Origin: Mesorhizobium xinjiangense
GTDB taxonomy: Bacteria > Pseudomonadota > Alphaproteobacteria > Rhizobiales > Rhizobiaceae
DNA length: 64,000 nucleotides
Assembly: GCF_009749525.1 (NCBI RefSeq)
Contig: NZ_WOAC01000006.1
Coordinates: 157,952 to 221,951 of the forward strand
Direction of reading: 5' to 3'
Shown: piece by piece, positions 9,407 through 17,579 of the stretch
How the letters are laid out: each line of letters begins with the position of its first letter
Numbering within the stretch: the stretch's first letter is position 1
The notes under the pieces: model-generated
The model's database searches: none
Told to the model about the DNA's origin: nothing
Seen by the model: the letters and a program-made list of their open reading frames with translations, nothing else
Position numbers and translations under genes: made by a program

Positions 9407-10858
9407 TCAAACGCCCGTCGCCGGAATGCCGGAGCGCTGCACCTTGCGCGGCGCCGTGACCTCCTTCCATTTCGACAGCGCCCGGTTGACCGGGGCGTTG
9501 GGTTCGCGGGCGACGAATTCGCCATGGCCCGGCTTTGCCTGCAGCGTGCCGTTGTCGAGCGCGATTTCGCCGCGCGAAAGCACATATTTCGGCAGGCCCT
9601 TGACCTCGATGCCTTCGAAGACGTTGTAGTCGATGGCCGAGTTCTGCGTCTTGGCCGAAATGGTCTTGGTGGCCTCGGGATCCCAGACGACGATATCGGC
9701 GTCCGCGCCTTCGACGATGGCGCCCTTTTTCGGATACATGCCGAAGATCTTGGCCGGGTTGGTGGAGGTGACAGCGACGAATTCGTTCATCGTCAGCCGC
9801 CCTTTTCCCACGCCGTAGGTCCACAGGATCGGCATGCGGTCCTCGAGCCCGCCGGTGCCGTTGGGGATCTTGGTGAAATCGCCGACGCCGGTGCGCTTCT
9901 GCTCGGTTGTGAAGGCGCAGTGGTCGGTCGCCACCACCTGCAGCGAACCGGCGGCCAGTCCGGCCCACAGCGAGTCCTGATGCTGCTTGTTGCGGAAGGG
10001 CGGGCTCATCACCCGGCGCGCCGCATGATCCCAATCGGAATTGGCATATTCGCTCTCATCGAGCACCAGATGCTGGATCAGCGGCTCGCCAAAAACGCGC
10101 ATGCCCTTCTGCCTGGCCCGGCGGATCGCCTCATGGCTCTGCTCGCAACTCGTATGCACCACGTAGAGCGGCACGCCGGCCGTATCGGCGATCATGATGG
10201 CGCGGTTGGTCGCCTCGCCCTCCACTTCCGGCGGACGCGAATAGGCGTGCGCCTCGGGCCCGTTGTTGCCTTCGGCAAGGAGCTTCTGCTGGAGCTGCGC
10301 GACCACGTCGCCATTTTCGGCGTGCACCATGGGCAGCGCCCCGAGCTCGGCGCAGCGCTCGAAGGACGAATACATCTCGTCGTCATCGACCATCAGGGCG
10401 CCCTTATAGGCCATGAAGTGCTTGAAGGAGGTGATGCCGCGGTCGACCACTTCCGGCATCTCGTTGAACACCTGCTCGCCCCACCAGGTGATGGCCATGT
10501 GGAAGGAATAGTCGCAGCAGGCGCGCGTCGACTTGTTGTCCCACATCTTGATCGCGTCGAGCAGCGAGCCGTCTGGCTGGCAGATGCAGAAATCGATCAC
10601 CATCGTCGTGCCGCCCGAAAGGGCCGCGCGCGTGCCGCTCTCGAAATCGTCGGTCGAATAGGTCCCCATGAAGGGCATTTCCAGATGCGTATGCGGGTCG
10701 ATGCCGCCCGGCATGACATAGCAGCCGGTGGCGTCGATCTCGTGATCGCCGTGCAGGTCGGGGCCGATGCCGACGATCTTGTCGTGCTTGATCAGCACGT
10801 CCGCCTTCCAGCTACGGTCGGCGGTGACAATCGTTCCGTTCTTGATGACTTTGGACAT
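9407..10858 (-). CDS. hydA: Dihydropyrimidinase (D-hydantoinase)
   Basis: 483 residues of the cyclic amidohydrolase family. Metal-binding DPHTH is at residues 55-59 (His57, His59), with FMAYKG supplying the carboxylated Lys, then MVHAEN, VVHTSCEQ and ATDHCAF. It opens dihydrouracil or dihydrothymine to N-carbamoyl-beta-alanine or its methyl derivative. The ATG at 10858 has an AAGGGGAAC ribosome-binding site. It lies upstream of the ABC ATPase; the ureidopropionase gene that would normally adjoin it is separated by a MazEF-type pair. Confidence 0.93.
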   Translation of the reverse strand: MSKVIKNGTIVTADRSWKADVLIKHDKIVGIGPDLHGDHEIDATGCYVMPGGIDPHTHLEMPFMGTYSTDDFESGTRAALSGGTTMVIDFCICQPDGSLLDAIKMWDNKSTRACCDYSFHMAITWWGEQVFNEMPEVVDRGITSFKHFMAYKGALMVDDDEMYSSFERCAELGALPMVHAENGDVVAQLQQKLLAEGNNGPEAHAYSRPPEVEGEATNRAIMIADTAGVPLYVVHTSCEQSHEAIRRARQKGMRVFGEPLIQHLVLDESEYANSDWDHAARRVMSPPFRNKQHQDSLWAGLAAGSLQVVATDHCAFTTEQKRTGVGDFTKIPNGTGGLEDRMPILWTYGVGKGRLTMNEFVAVTSTNPAKIFGMYPKKGAIVEGADADIVVWDPEATKTISAKTQNSAIDYNVFEGIEVKGLPKYVLSRGEIALDNGTLQAKPGHGEFVAREPNAPVNRALSKWKEVTAPRKVQRSGIPATGV

Positions 10859-10917
10859 TCTTGTTCCCCTTGGCATTTTGTGTCCGGTCCGTCGTTCTAC
10901 ATATTTGGCTGGGCCGC

Positions 10918-11271
10918 CTATTCCCTGGGATGTACGCGAGCCAGAGGGTCCAGGTCGAGTATGATCATCAGCGCACGATCGATGCCGCGCATCGATGCGG
11001 CATCCATCGTACCGATGTGCTGGTGTATCCGGTGTTCAGGGATAGCGTAGAGCTTGTCGACCATTACTTTCGATTCTCGTTTCAAGCCATTTTCGGGCGA
11101 CGGCCTCACGTTGATCCGCAACACCTTGGCGCCCTCGTCAAAGGTCGTCAAAAGTGCGATGATGTAGCTCTCCAGTTTCCCCTCGAGCCTGTCGTTCTGA
11201 ATGATGACCGCGGGCCGTGGTTTCCCGTAGTCGCCCGGAAGCGATACGATGACCACGTCGCCGCGCTTCAC
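10918..11271 (-). CDS. MazF/PemK-type toxin
   Basis: 117 residues. The opening MKRGDVVIVSLPGDYGKPRPAVIIQND is diagnostic of the MazF/PemK fold (RGDV and GKPRPAVI), followed by an SH3-like core and a C-terminal helix. Family members are sequence-specific endoribonucleases. It overlaps the antitoxin gene by 4 bases (ATGA). The pair lies within the pyrimidine operon, co-oriented with it, 59 bases upstream of hydA. Confidence 0.85.
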   Translation of the reverse strand: MKRGDVVIVSLPGDYGKPRPAVIIQNDRLEGKLESYIIALLTTFDEGAKVLRINVRPSPENGLKRESKVMVDKLYAIPEHRIHQHIGTMDAASMRGIDRALMIILDLDPLARVHPRE

Positions 11272-11504
11272 TTGTCATCCTCTTCCATCTCGTTGATCAG
11301 CCGCATCGTCTCGCGAGCAGCCTCCTCGATCCAGAGATTCACGTCCGCTTCTTCCTCGGACCCGCGAATAAGTTCGCAATCCTTGTAGACCTGTTCCCAA
11401 ACCTCGTCCGACCAGATGTCGGGCAACCAGACTTCGACAGGCCTGAAGCCTTCCTTTCGAAGCGCTTCGCGTTCCTCTTCGCTCAACTCTCTCGGTCGGC
11501 CCAT
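11268..11504 (-). CDS. MazE-like antitoxin (DUF3018-type)
   Basis: 78 residues: MGRPRELSEEEREALRKEGF followed by RPVEVWLPD, then a very acidic C-terminus (RGSEEEADVNLW, NEMEEDDK). This is the arrangement of the small antitoxins paired with PemK/MazF toxins. The ATG at 11504 has a strong AGGAGGCCGCA site; an in-frame ATG at 11525 is an alternative. Overlap with the toxin ensures coupled translation, antitoxin first. Confidence 0.8.
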   Translation of the reverse strand: MGRPRELSEEEREALRKEGFRPVEVWLPDIWSDEVWEQVYKDCELIRGSEEEADVNLWIEEAARETMRLINEMEEDDK

Positions 11505-11529
11505 TGCGGCCTCCTGTCGGTTCACGTCA

Positions 11530-11549
11530 TGGCCGGCATTATCCGGCCA
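11530..11549. promoter_or_regulatory. Inverted repeat between ureidopropionase and the MazEF-type pair
   Basis: Perfect 7-base arms TGGCCGG and CCGGCCA around CATTAT. It lies 10 bases beyond the ureidopropionase stop and 25 bases before the antitoxin start. It may be the toxin-antitoxin operator or an attenuating hairpin; no T-run is seen. Confidence 0.45.
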
Positions 11550-11558
11550 AAGCTGCCT

Positions 11559-12809
11559 TCATTCAACGATCTCCGCCGTTTCCACCACGGCATGGAACAG
11601 GACATCCGCGCCCGCCCTGGCCCAATCCTTGGTGATCTCCTCGGCCTCGTTGTGGCTCAGTCCGTCGACGCAGGGGCACATGACCATAGCGGTCGGCGCG
11701 ACACGATTGATCCAGCAGGCGTCGTGGCCGGCGCCCGACACGATGTCGCGATGCGTGTAGCCGAGACGCCCGGCGGCTTCGCGCACCGCTTTCACGCATC
11801 CCTGGTCGAAGGTGACGGGATCGAAATGGCCGACGGGCTCGACCGCGTGGCCGATATCGAGCGCTTCGGCAATCGTCGCGATGCCGTCCTCGATGCGCGC
11901 ACGCATCTCGTTGAGCACCTTTTCGTTGGGCGAGCGGATATCGATGGTGAAAACCGCCTTGCCGGGGATGACGTTGCGCGAATTGGGATAGATCTCGGCA
12001 TGGCCGATCGCCCCGACCGCGTCGGGCTGATAGTCCATCGCAATCTCGTGGACGAGTTCGGTGACACGCGCCATGCCGAGCCCGGCATTGCGCCGCTTGG
12101 GCATCGGGGTGGAGCCGGTGTGGCTCTCCCTGCCGGTCAGCGTCACTTGCAGCCACCAAAGACCCTGGCCGTGCGTGACGACGCCGATATCGATGTCCTC
12201 GTCCTCCAGGATCGGCCCCTGCTCGATGTGAAGCTCGAAAAACGCCTTCATCTTGCGATTGCCGACCTCCTCCTTGCCCTTCCAGCCAATGCGCTCGAGT
12301 TCGTCGCCGAAGCGCTTTCCCTCGCGGTCGGTGCGGTCGTAGGCCCAATCCTGTTCGTGCATGCCGGCAAACACGCCCGAAGCCAGCATGGCCGGCGCAA
12401 AGCGCGTGCCTTCCTCGTTCGTCCAGTTGGTGACGACGATCGGGTGCTTCGTCCTGATGCCGAGATCGTTGAGCGTGCGGATGATCTCCAGCCCGCCGAG
12501 GACGCCGAGAACGCCGTCATACTTGCCGCCGGTCGGCTGGGTGTCGAGATGGCTGCCGACATAGACCGGCAGGGCCTCGGGATCCGTCCCTTCGCGGCGC
12601 GCGAACATGGTGCCCATCTGATCGAGCCCCATTTCGAGGCCGGCATCCTCGCACCACTTCTTGAACAGATGCCGGCCCTCGCCGTCTTCGTCGGTCACGG
12701 TCTGGCGGTTGTTGCCGCCGGCCACACCGGGTCCGATCTTGGCCATCTCCATGATCGTGTCCCAGAGACGGTCGGCATTGATCCGCAAATTCTCGCCCGG
12801 TGCGGCCAT
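11559..12809 (-). CDS. pydC: Beta-ureidopropionase / N-carbamoyl-amino-acid hydrolase (M20 family)
   Basis: 416 residues. Zn-site signatures are His87 (GSHLDTQPTGG), Asp98 (KYDGVLGVLGG) and the Glu132-Glu133 pair (TNWTNEEGTRF), typical of the bacterial hydantoinase/carbamoylase type of M20 amidase. In this operon it most likely hydrolyses N-carbamoyl-beta-alanine to beta-alanine, CO2 and ammonia. Allantoate amidohydrolase is a close relative, but no other purine genes are nearby. The start at 12809 follows an AAAGGGGAA site; the cupin gene is 15 bases upstream. Confidence 0.88.
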   Translation of the reverse strand: MAAPGENLRINADRLWDTIMEMAKIGPGVAGGNNRQTVTDEDGEGRHLFKKWCEDAGLEMGLDQMGTMFARREGTDPEALPVYVGSHLDTQPTGGKYDGVLGVLGGLEIIRTLNDLGIRTKHPIVVTNWTNEEGTRFAPAMLASGVFAGMHEQDWAYDRTDREGKRFGDELERIGWKGKEEVGNRKMKAFFELHIEQGPILEDEDIDIGVVTHGQGLWWLQVTLTGRESHTGSTPMPKRRNAGLGMARVTELVHEIAMDYQPDAVGAIGHAEIYPNSRNVIPGKAVFTIDIRSPNEKVLNEMRARIEDGIATIAEALDIGHAVEPVGHFDPVTFDQGCVKAVREAAGRLGYTHRDIVSGAGHDACWINRVAPTAMVMCPCVDGLSHNEAEEITKDWARAGADVLFHAVVETAEIVE

Positions 12810-12824
12810 GTTTGGTATTCCCCT

Positions 12825-13112
12825 TTATTTCAGTTCGACCTCGACGAAGCTCATCGGCGCCTCGCCGGCATTGACGACATTGTGCTCCACACCCTCGTCG
12901 CGCCGATAGCTGACGCCGGCCGCGATGTCCGTGCGGCGCGAGCCGCCGCCCGGCTCCTCCAGGAGCATGGGGCATGGCGTCAAGGTGGTGATGACATAGT
13001 CCATTGCGTGACGGTGCCAGCCGGTCTCGGCGCCGGGCGCGAAATCCCAGCGCGTGACGCGAACCTTGGCGTCGTCGACGAGCACTTCATGCGTGGCCTG
13101 CGGTCTCGACAT
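12825..13112 (-). CDS. Small cupin-domain protein
   Basis: A 95-residue single cupin barrel. The first motif is WDFAPGAETGWHRHAMDYVI (metal ligands His-x-His and a downstream Tyr/Asp) and the second is VEHNVVNAGEAPMSFVEVEL. It lies between the aminotransferase and ureidopropionase genes, 6 bases after the former, so it is an operon member. Its function is not established. A role as a small sensor or as an isomerase handling the unstable malonic semialdehyde is conceivable, but this is speculation from position. Confidence 0.75.
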   Translation of the reverse strand: MSRPQATHEVLVDDAKVRVTRWDFAPGAETGWHRHAMDYVITTLTPCPMLLEEPGGGSRRTDIAAGVSYRRDEGVEHNVVNAGEAPMSFVEVELK

Positions 13113-13118
13113 AACGCC

Positions 13119-14447
13119 TCACTCCACCAGTTCGAGCACGTCGCGCACATGATCGACCAACTCGTCGATCTGGCCCTTGGTGATGATGAGCGGCGGCGAC
13201 AGCGCGATGATGTCGCCCGTTGTACGGATCAGCGCGCCGCGCTCGAACGCCTTGACGAAGGCCGAGAAAGCGCGCTTGGTCGGCTGCCCGGCGATCGGCT
13301 CCAGCTCGATGGCGCCGACGAGGCCGATATTGCGGATGTCGATCACGTGCGGCGCATCCTTGAGCGAATGCAGTGCCTCTTCCCAATACGGCGCCAGTTC
13401 GGCCCCGCGTGTCAGAAGCCCCTCTTCCTGGTAGGTGTCGAGCGTGGCGATGGCGGCCGCGCTGGCAATAGGATTGCCCGAATAGGTGTAGCCGTGGAAG
13501 AACTCGATCAGGTGTTCGGGCCCGTTCATGAAGGCGTCGTGGATCTCCTTCTTCACGAACACCGCGCCCATCGGAATGACCCCGTTGGAAACGCCCTTGG
13601 CGGTCGTGATGATGTCCGGGATAACGTCGAAATAGTCGGCGGCGAACGGCGTGCCGAGACGGCCGAAGCCGGTAATCACTTCATCGAAGATGAGAAGAAT
13701 GCCGTGCTTGTCGCAGATTTCGCGCAATCTTTTCAAATAGCCCTTCGGCGGGATGAGCACACCCGTCGAGCCGGCGACCGGCTCGACAATCACCGCCGCG
13801 ACCGTCGAGGCGTCGTGCAGGGCGACGATGCGCTCCAACTCGTCGGCCAGATCCCCGCCATGTTCGGGCTCGCCTCGGGTAAAGGCGTTCTGGCCCGGCA
13901 GATGCGTATGCGCCAGATGGTCGACACCGGTCAAAAGCGTGCCGAACATCTTGCGGTTGGAGACGATGCCGCCGACCGAAATGCCGCCGAAATTGACCCC
14001 GTGATAGCCGCGCTCGCGGCCGATGAGCCGGAAGCGCGAGCCATCGCCCCTGGCGCGATGATAGGCCAGCGCGATCTTCAGCGCGGTGTCGACCGATTCG
14101 GAACCGGAATTGGTGAAGAAGACATGGTCCATGCCTTCGGGCGCGATATCGACCAGCCGGTTGGCCAGTTCGAAGACGATCGGATGGCCCATCTGGAAAG
14201 CCGGCGCATAGTCGAGCTCGGCGGCCTGCTTCTGAATCGCCTCGGTGATCTTGGGCCGGCAGTGGCCCGCATTGACGCACCACAGGCCCGCCGTCCCGTC
14301 GAGGATCTCACGACCGTCCGCCGCCTTGTAATGCATGTCCTTTGCGGACACGAGCATGCGCGGCGCCTGCTTGAACTGGCGGTTCGCGGTGAACGGCATC
14401 CAGAACGCACTCAAATCGTTCGGAGCCACATTCGATCTATTCGACAT
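13119..14447 (-). CDS. Beta-alanine--pyruvate-type class III aminotransferase
   Basis: 442 residues of the omega-amino-acid aminotransferase family. FTNSGSESVDTALK near 111 binds the PLP phosphate, DEVITGFGR at 255-263 contains the PLP-binding Asp, and the Schiff-base Lys is Lys284 (TTAKGVSNG). In the pathway it converts beta-alanine (and 3-aminoisobutyrate from thymine) to malonic or methylmalonic semialdehyde. It is the first gene of the leftward pyrimidine operon, and a RutR-like box lies 86 bases upstream. The methylmalonate-semialdehyde dehydrogenase for the next step is not in the window. Confidence 0.9.
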   Translation of the reverse strand: MSNRSNVAPNDLSAFWMPFTANRQFKQAPRMLVSAKDMHYKAADGREILDGTAGLWCVNAGHCRPKITEAIQKQAAELDYAPAFQMGHPIVFELANRLVDIAPEGMDHVFFTNSGSESVDTALKIALAYHRARGDGSRFRLIGRERGYHGVNFGGISVGGIVSNRKMFGTLLTGVDHLAHTHLPGQNAFTRGEPEHGGDLADELERIVALHDASTVAAVIVEPVAGSTGVLIPPKGYLKRLREICDKHGILLIFDEVITGFGRLGTPFAADYFDVIPDIITTAKGVSNGVIPMGAVFVKKEIHDAFMNGPEHLIEFFHGYTYSGNPIASAAAIATLDTYQEEGLLTRGAELAPYWEEALHSLKDAPHVIDIRNIGLVGAIELEPIAGQPTKRAFSAFVKAFERGALIRTTGDIIALSPPLIITKGQIDELVDHVRDVLELVE

Positions 14448-14532
14448 ACCAAGCCTTTCCTTTGTTTTCTAATGCCCCTCGCATCATCCGGCCAACGCTT
14501 GGTTTTTGATGCGCAACTGTGCTACGCAAATT

Positions 14533-14548
14533 TTGACCGATTGGACAA
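14533..14548. promoter_or_regulatory. RutR-like box upstream of the pyrimidine operon
   Basis: TTGACCGATTGGACAA matches the Escherichia coli RutR consensus TTGACCANNTGGTCAA at 12 of 14 specified positions. It lies between the divergent aminotransferase and rutR-like genes. A lone right half-site TGGTCAA is at 14570-14576. RutR binds such sites and is released by uracil or thymine, so it probably represses the operon until pyrimidines are present. Confidence 0.75.
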
Positions 14549-14686
14549 ACGTTAGCATTGCCAGATGGGTGGTCAAGGAATTTGTAGCGAATTCGCCCCG
14601 CCGGATGAGCGCTCCACACACCACGAAAAACTGGTCCAGGACATTGGTCCAGAGAGGGGGATGCGAATGATACAGTTGGAGCGCCA

Positions 14687-15319
14687 ATGAGTGTCGGAAC
14701 ACGCGCCCATCGGCCCCGCACACGCATTCAGCGCGAAAAGCGCGAACTGATCCTCGAAGCGGCGCTGGAGGTCTTTTCCGCCCATGGTTTTCGCGGATCG
14801 ACGATCGACCAGATCGCCGAGGCCGCGGGCATGTCGAAGCCCAACCTGCTCTACTATTTCCGGCGCAAGGAGGACATCTTCACCACCCTCATCCATCGGC
14901 TGATGGAGACATGGCTGGCGCCGCTGCACGAACTCGACAATGTCGGCGATCCGATGACGGAATTGAGGGGCTACATTCGACGCAAACTGGAGATGGCCCG
15001 CGACTATCCGCGCGAGAGCCGCCTGTTCGCCAACGAGATCCTGCAGGGCGCCCCGCGCATCATGCTGCTTCTGGAGGGCGAACTGAAGGCGCTGGTCGAC
15101 GAGAAGGCCGAGGTGATCCGCGGTTGGATGCGCGACGGCAAGATCGCGCGATGCGATCCCCGCCACCTCATCTTCTCCATCTGGGCGACGACGCAGCACT
15201 ATGCAGATTTCGATGTCCAGGTCCGCGCCGTGCTCGGTCCGGACCGCGGCGGAGACGGCCGATTCGAGGATGCGGCGCGGTTCCTGGAACAACTCTATCT
15301 CGAGGGGCTGCGACCGTAA
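14687..15319 (+). CDS. rutR: TetR-family pyrimidine regulator, RutR-like
   Basis: 210 residues. The N-terminal TetR helix-turn-helix spans about 17-62 (EKRELILEAALEVFSAHGF, IDQIAEAAGMSKPNLLYYF). The C-terminal domain (YPRESRLFANEILQGAP, WMRDGKIARCDPRHLIFSIW, WATTQHYADFDVQ) matches RutR, the uracil-responsive regulator. It is divergent from the pyrimidine operon, and RutR-like boxes are found in both the 14.5 kb and 25.2 kb promoters, so it probably controls both. Confidence 0.88.
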   Translation: MSVGTRAHRPRTRIQREKRELILEAALEVFSAHGFRGSTIDQIAEAAGMSKPNLLYYFRRKEDIFTTLIHRLMETWLAPLHELDNVGDPMTELRGYIRRKLEMARDYPRESRLFANEILQGAPRIMLLLEGELKALVDEKAEVIRGWMRDGKIARCDPRHLIFSIWATTQHYADFDVQVRAVLGPDRGGDGRFEDAARFLEQLYLEGLRP

Positions 15320-15492
15320 CGCCGCACCCTGCCTATGGCGGCCGGCGGTCAGACTTCATGTCGAACCAGTCAGTACGCACATTTGGACAAGAAAGAATTT
15401 GCAGGGGCCAGTATTGGCACCTATAGACCCTTGTCACTGCGCCACGCGGGGCTGTTCGGTAATGTGACTGCAAGGAATTGAAGCATAACTCG

Positions 15493-16221
15493 ATGCTGCC
15501 AGTATTCGTCATCAACCTGAAGCGATCGCCCGAACGGTGGGCGGCCATAAAGGACAGCGCGGCGGGCTTGTCCGTTCATCGTGTCGAGGCGGTCGACGGC
15601 CGGGAAATTCCGCGCCAACAATGGATCGACGTCGACCAGGACCGCTTCCGGCGCAACCACGGCCGCAGGATCGTGGCCGGCGAATATGGCTGCTATCGTT
15701 CCCACCTCGCCGCCCTCGAGCAGGTTGTGGAAGACGGGTGCCCTGCGGCAATCATCGCCGAAGATGACGTCAGGCTGAACGCGGAATTGGCTGACCGCGC
15801 CATGGCGCTTCTGGATGCAGCGCCCGAAGCCGGGCTCATCAAGCTGATCAATCATCGCACCCAGGGCTTCATGCAAAAGGGCGTCTCGTCGCTCGGCGAC
15901 GCATTCGGACGCTGCCTTCACGGCCCGCAGGGCTCGGCCGCCTGTTATGCCGTCACCCGCGAAGCCGCGGCAAAGCTCCATTCCAGCCTCGCCACGATGT
16001 GGCTGCCCTGGGACGTGGCGCTGGAGCGTGGATGGCACACGGGCGTGCGCACCTTCACTGTCCGCCGTCCCCTGGTGGAACTGGCCGAGCACCGCGCAAA
16101 CACCACGATCTGCAAGGATTACGCCGACACCAAGCCGCCCTTCTGGCAACGCAGCAGCACGGCAATGTTTCGCGCCGGCGACTATGTGAACCGCGTCGGT
16201 TACGCTATCAACGCCTCATGA
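15493..16221 (+). CDS. Glycosyltransferase family 25 protein
   Basis: 242 residues. The opening LPVFVINLKRSPERW, the mid-motif AGEYGCYRSHLAALEQ and AAIIAEDDV are family-25 (lipopolysaccharide-modifying) signatures; EDD probably binds the metal and nucleotide sugar. I chose the ATG at 15493 since the family starts at this motif; an in-frame TTG at 15478 is possible. The stop overlaps the next gene's start as ATGA, linking it to an O-antigen ligase-like protein, so it probably acts on cell-surface polysaccharide. Confidence 0.85.
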   Translation: MLPVFVINLKRSPERWAAIKDSAAGLSVHRVEAVDGREIPRQQWIDVDQDRFRRNHGRRIVAGEYGCYRSHLAALEQVVEDGCPAAIIAEDDVRLNAELADRAMALLDAAPEAGLIKLINHRTQGFMQKGVSSLGDAFGRCLHGPQGSAACYAVTREAAAKLHSSLATMWLPWDVALERGWHTGVRTFTVRRPLVELAEHRANTTICKDYADTKPPFWQRSSTAMFRAGDYVNRVGYAINAS

Positions 16222-17579
16222 ATACCAGGCAAGCCGTCAAACACCTGCAGGTGCCGTTCTATCGCAGACCCGTTGTCGCTTACCTGGTGATGGCGGGCAT
16301 CATTGCACTCGTATCCGCCGTCTGGTTGGAAACGGACACCTACCGCTATGTCGACCTGGCGCTCATCGGGCTCGGACTGTGGGTCTATTACCTGACCAGC
16401 GATCGGCCGTTCCCCAGCATCGGCGCGATGGGTTGGGCATGCTGCTTTTGGGCCGCCTATGTCGTCTTTCGCTATTACTGGTCGGATCGGGTCCATCCCG
16501 ACAATACTGGCGGCTCGGCGGAAGGGATCTATCTGTTTCCGATCCTTTACATCACCACCGGTTACATATTCGAACTCTACCGGGACCGCGCTGCGCAGAT
16601 CGCCTGGATATTCATGCTCGTCAGCCTGGTCATGCTGGCCGTCAGCCTGGACGTGCCGCAGATCCTGGCTTCGGCTGCAACCTCCAAGCAGCAGATCGAT
16701 TTCCTGTTTCACTACAATCCCATCCATTCCTCCGTCGGCGGCGGGCTGATCCTCATCGCCGCCTTCTGTTTCCTGATGGATCTTGCCGGCCGGTACGACA
16801 TCGACCGACGCGTCCGATATGGCGGTATCGCCCTGGCCTGCCTCGTCATGATCCTGGCGCTGCTCGGCATTGTCGGCGCACGGTCGAAGGGGGTGTGGAT
16901 CGCGCTCGTGGCAACGCTCCCGTTTGCCATTCTCGCGGTTCTGGCAGCAACACGGGGACGCGTCCGTCTCTGGCTCATCGTCGCGGCCTGTGCCGGTGCC
17001 GCAATCGGCGCCGCCCTGTTTGCCAAGCGCATCATGCTGGTGATCGGACCGATCATCAGCAGTGCCTGGCAGATCGTGGAACGCGTCGCCTCCGGCGAGC
17101 CGCTGTCGAGCGTCGTCCTCAAGGCGATCGAGTCCGGCCATCTTCCGCTCACCTTCGATCTGCGGCTGCAGATCTGGTGGAACGCCTTTTCGATCTGGCA
17201 GAAGGACTGGCTGTTCGGCCAAAGCCTCTATTGGGAAAATCTTTGGCAGCAGACGCGGTTCGGCCATGTCGGCTACGAGCTGATGCATAACGGCTATCTG
17301 GAGGTCGCGATCCGTTTCGGCCTGCTCGGCCTCGCCTTTTACACGGTCCTTTTTGGCTGGGCGGCCTATCAGGTCCTGTGCTGTGTCCGGCGTGGCCTCA
17401 TTAATCGCAATCTCGGGCTCATGTTCGCCCTGTCGATGGTGTTCTTCCTGGTCTCAATGCTCAGCAATTCCAACATCAGGCTCGCCGTCGGAGAGAGCTA
17501 CATGCTAGTGGCCGGAGCCTTCGGTTTCTGTTGCTTCTACCTTCGGCAACTGGCCGCGGAGAGTGATAACAGGCCCTGA
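16218..17579 (+). CDS. O-antigen ligase/polymerase-like membrane protein
   Basis: 453 residues with 10-12 predicted membrane segments. The large periplasmic loop (about 300-390) contains the Wzy_C-like region RLQIWWNAFSIWQKDWLFG and FGHVGYELMHNGYLEVAIRFG, including the conserved His-Asn. Such proteins transfer or polymerise undecaprenol-linked glycans. It is translationally coupled to the upstream family-25 glycosyltransferase by a 4-base overlap. Which polysaccharide it serves cannot be told. Confidence 0.8.
   Translation: MNTRQAVKHLQVPFYRRPVVAYLVMAGIIALVSAVWLETDTYRYVDLALIGLGLWVYYLTSDRPFPSIGAMGWACCFWAAYVVFRYYWSDRVHPDNTGGSAEGIYLFPILYITTGYIFELYRDRAAQIAWIFMLVSLVMLAVSLDVPQILASAATSKQQIDFLFHYNPIHSSVGGGLILIAAFCFLMDLAGRYDIDRRVRYGGIALACLVMILALLGIVGARSKGVWIALVATLPFAILAVLAATRGRVRLWLIVAACAGAAIGAALFAKRIMLVIGPIISSAWQIVERVASGEPLSSVVLKAIESGHLPLTFDLRLQIWWNAFSIWQKDWLFGQSLYWENLWQQTRFGHVGYELMHNGYLEVAIRFGLLGLAFYTVLFGWAAYQVLCCVRRGLINRNLGLMFALSMVFFLVSMLSNSNIRLAVGESYMLVAGAFGFCCFYLRQLAAESDNRP

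Noticed and set aside
8582..11050. Long plus-strand open frame opposite the ABC ATPase and hydA
   Set aside because: Same reason: an antisense shadow. The minus strand encodes clear, complete families.
11529..14555. A very long open frame (about 1000 codons) on the plus strand opposite the pyrimidine operon
   Set aside because: It is the shadow of pydC, the cupin and the aminotransferase in high-GC DNA. Its composition is Arg/His/Asp-rich with no recognisable domain.
14570..14576. Second RutR box
   Set aside because: Only the right half TGGTCAA is present; the left half does not match.
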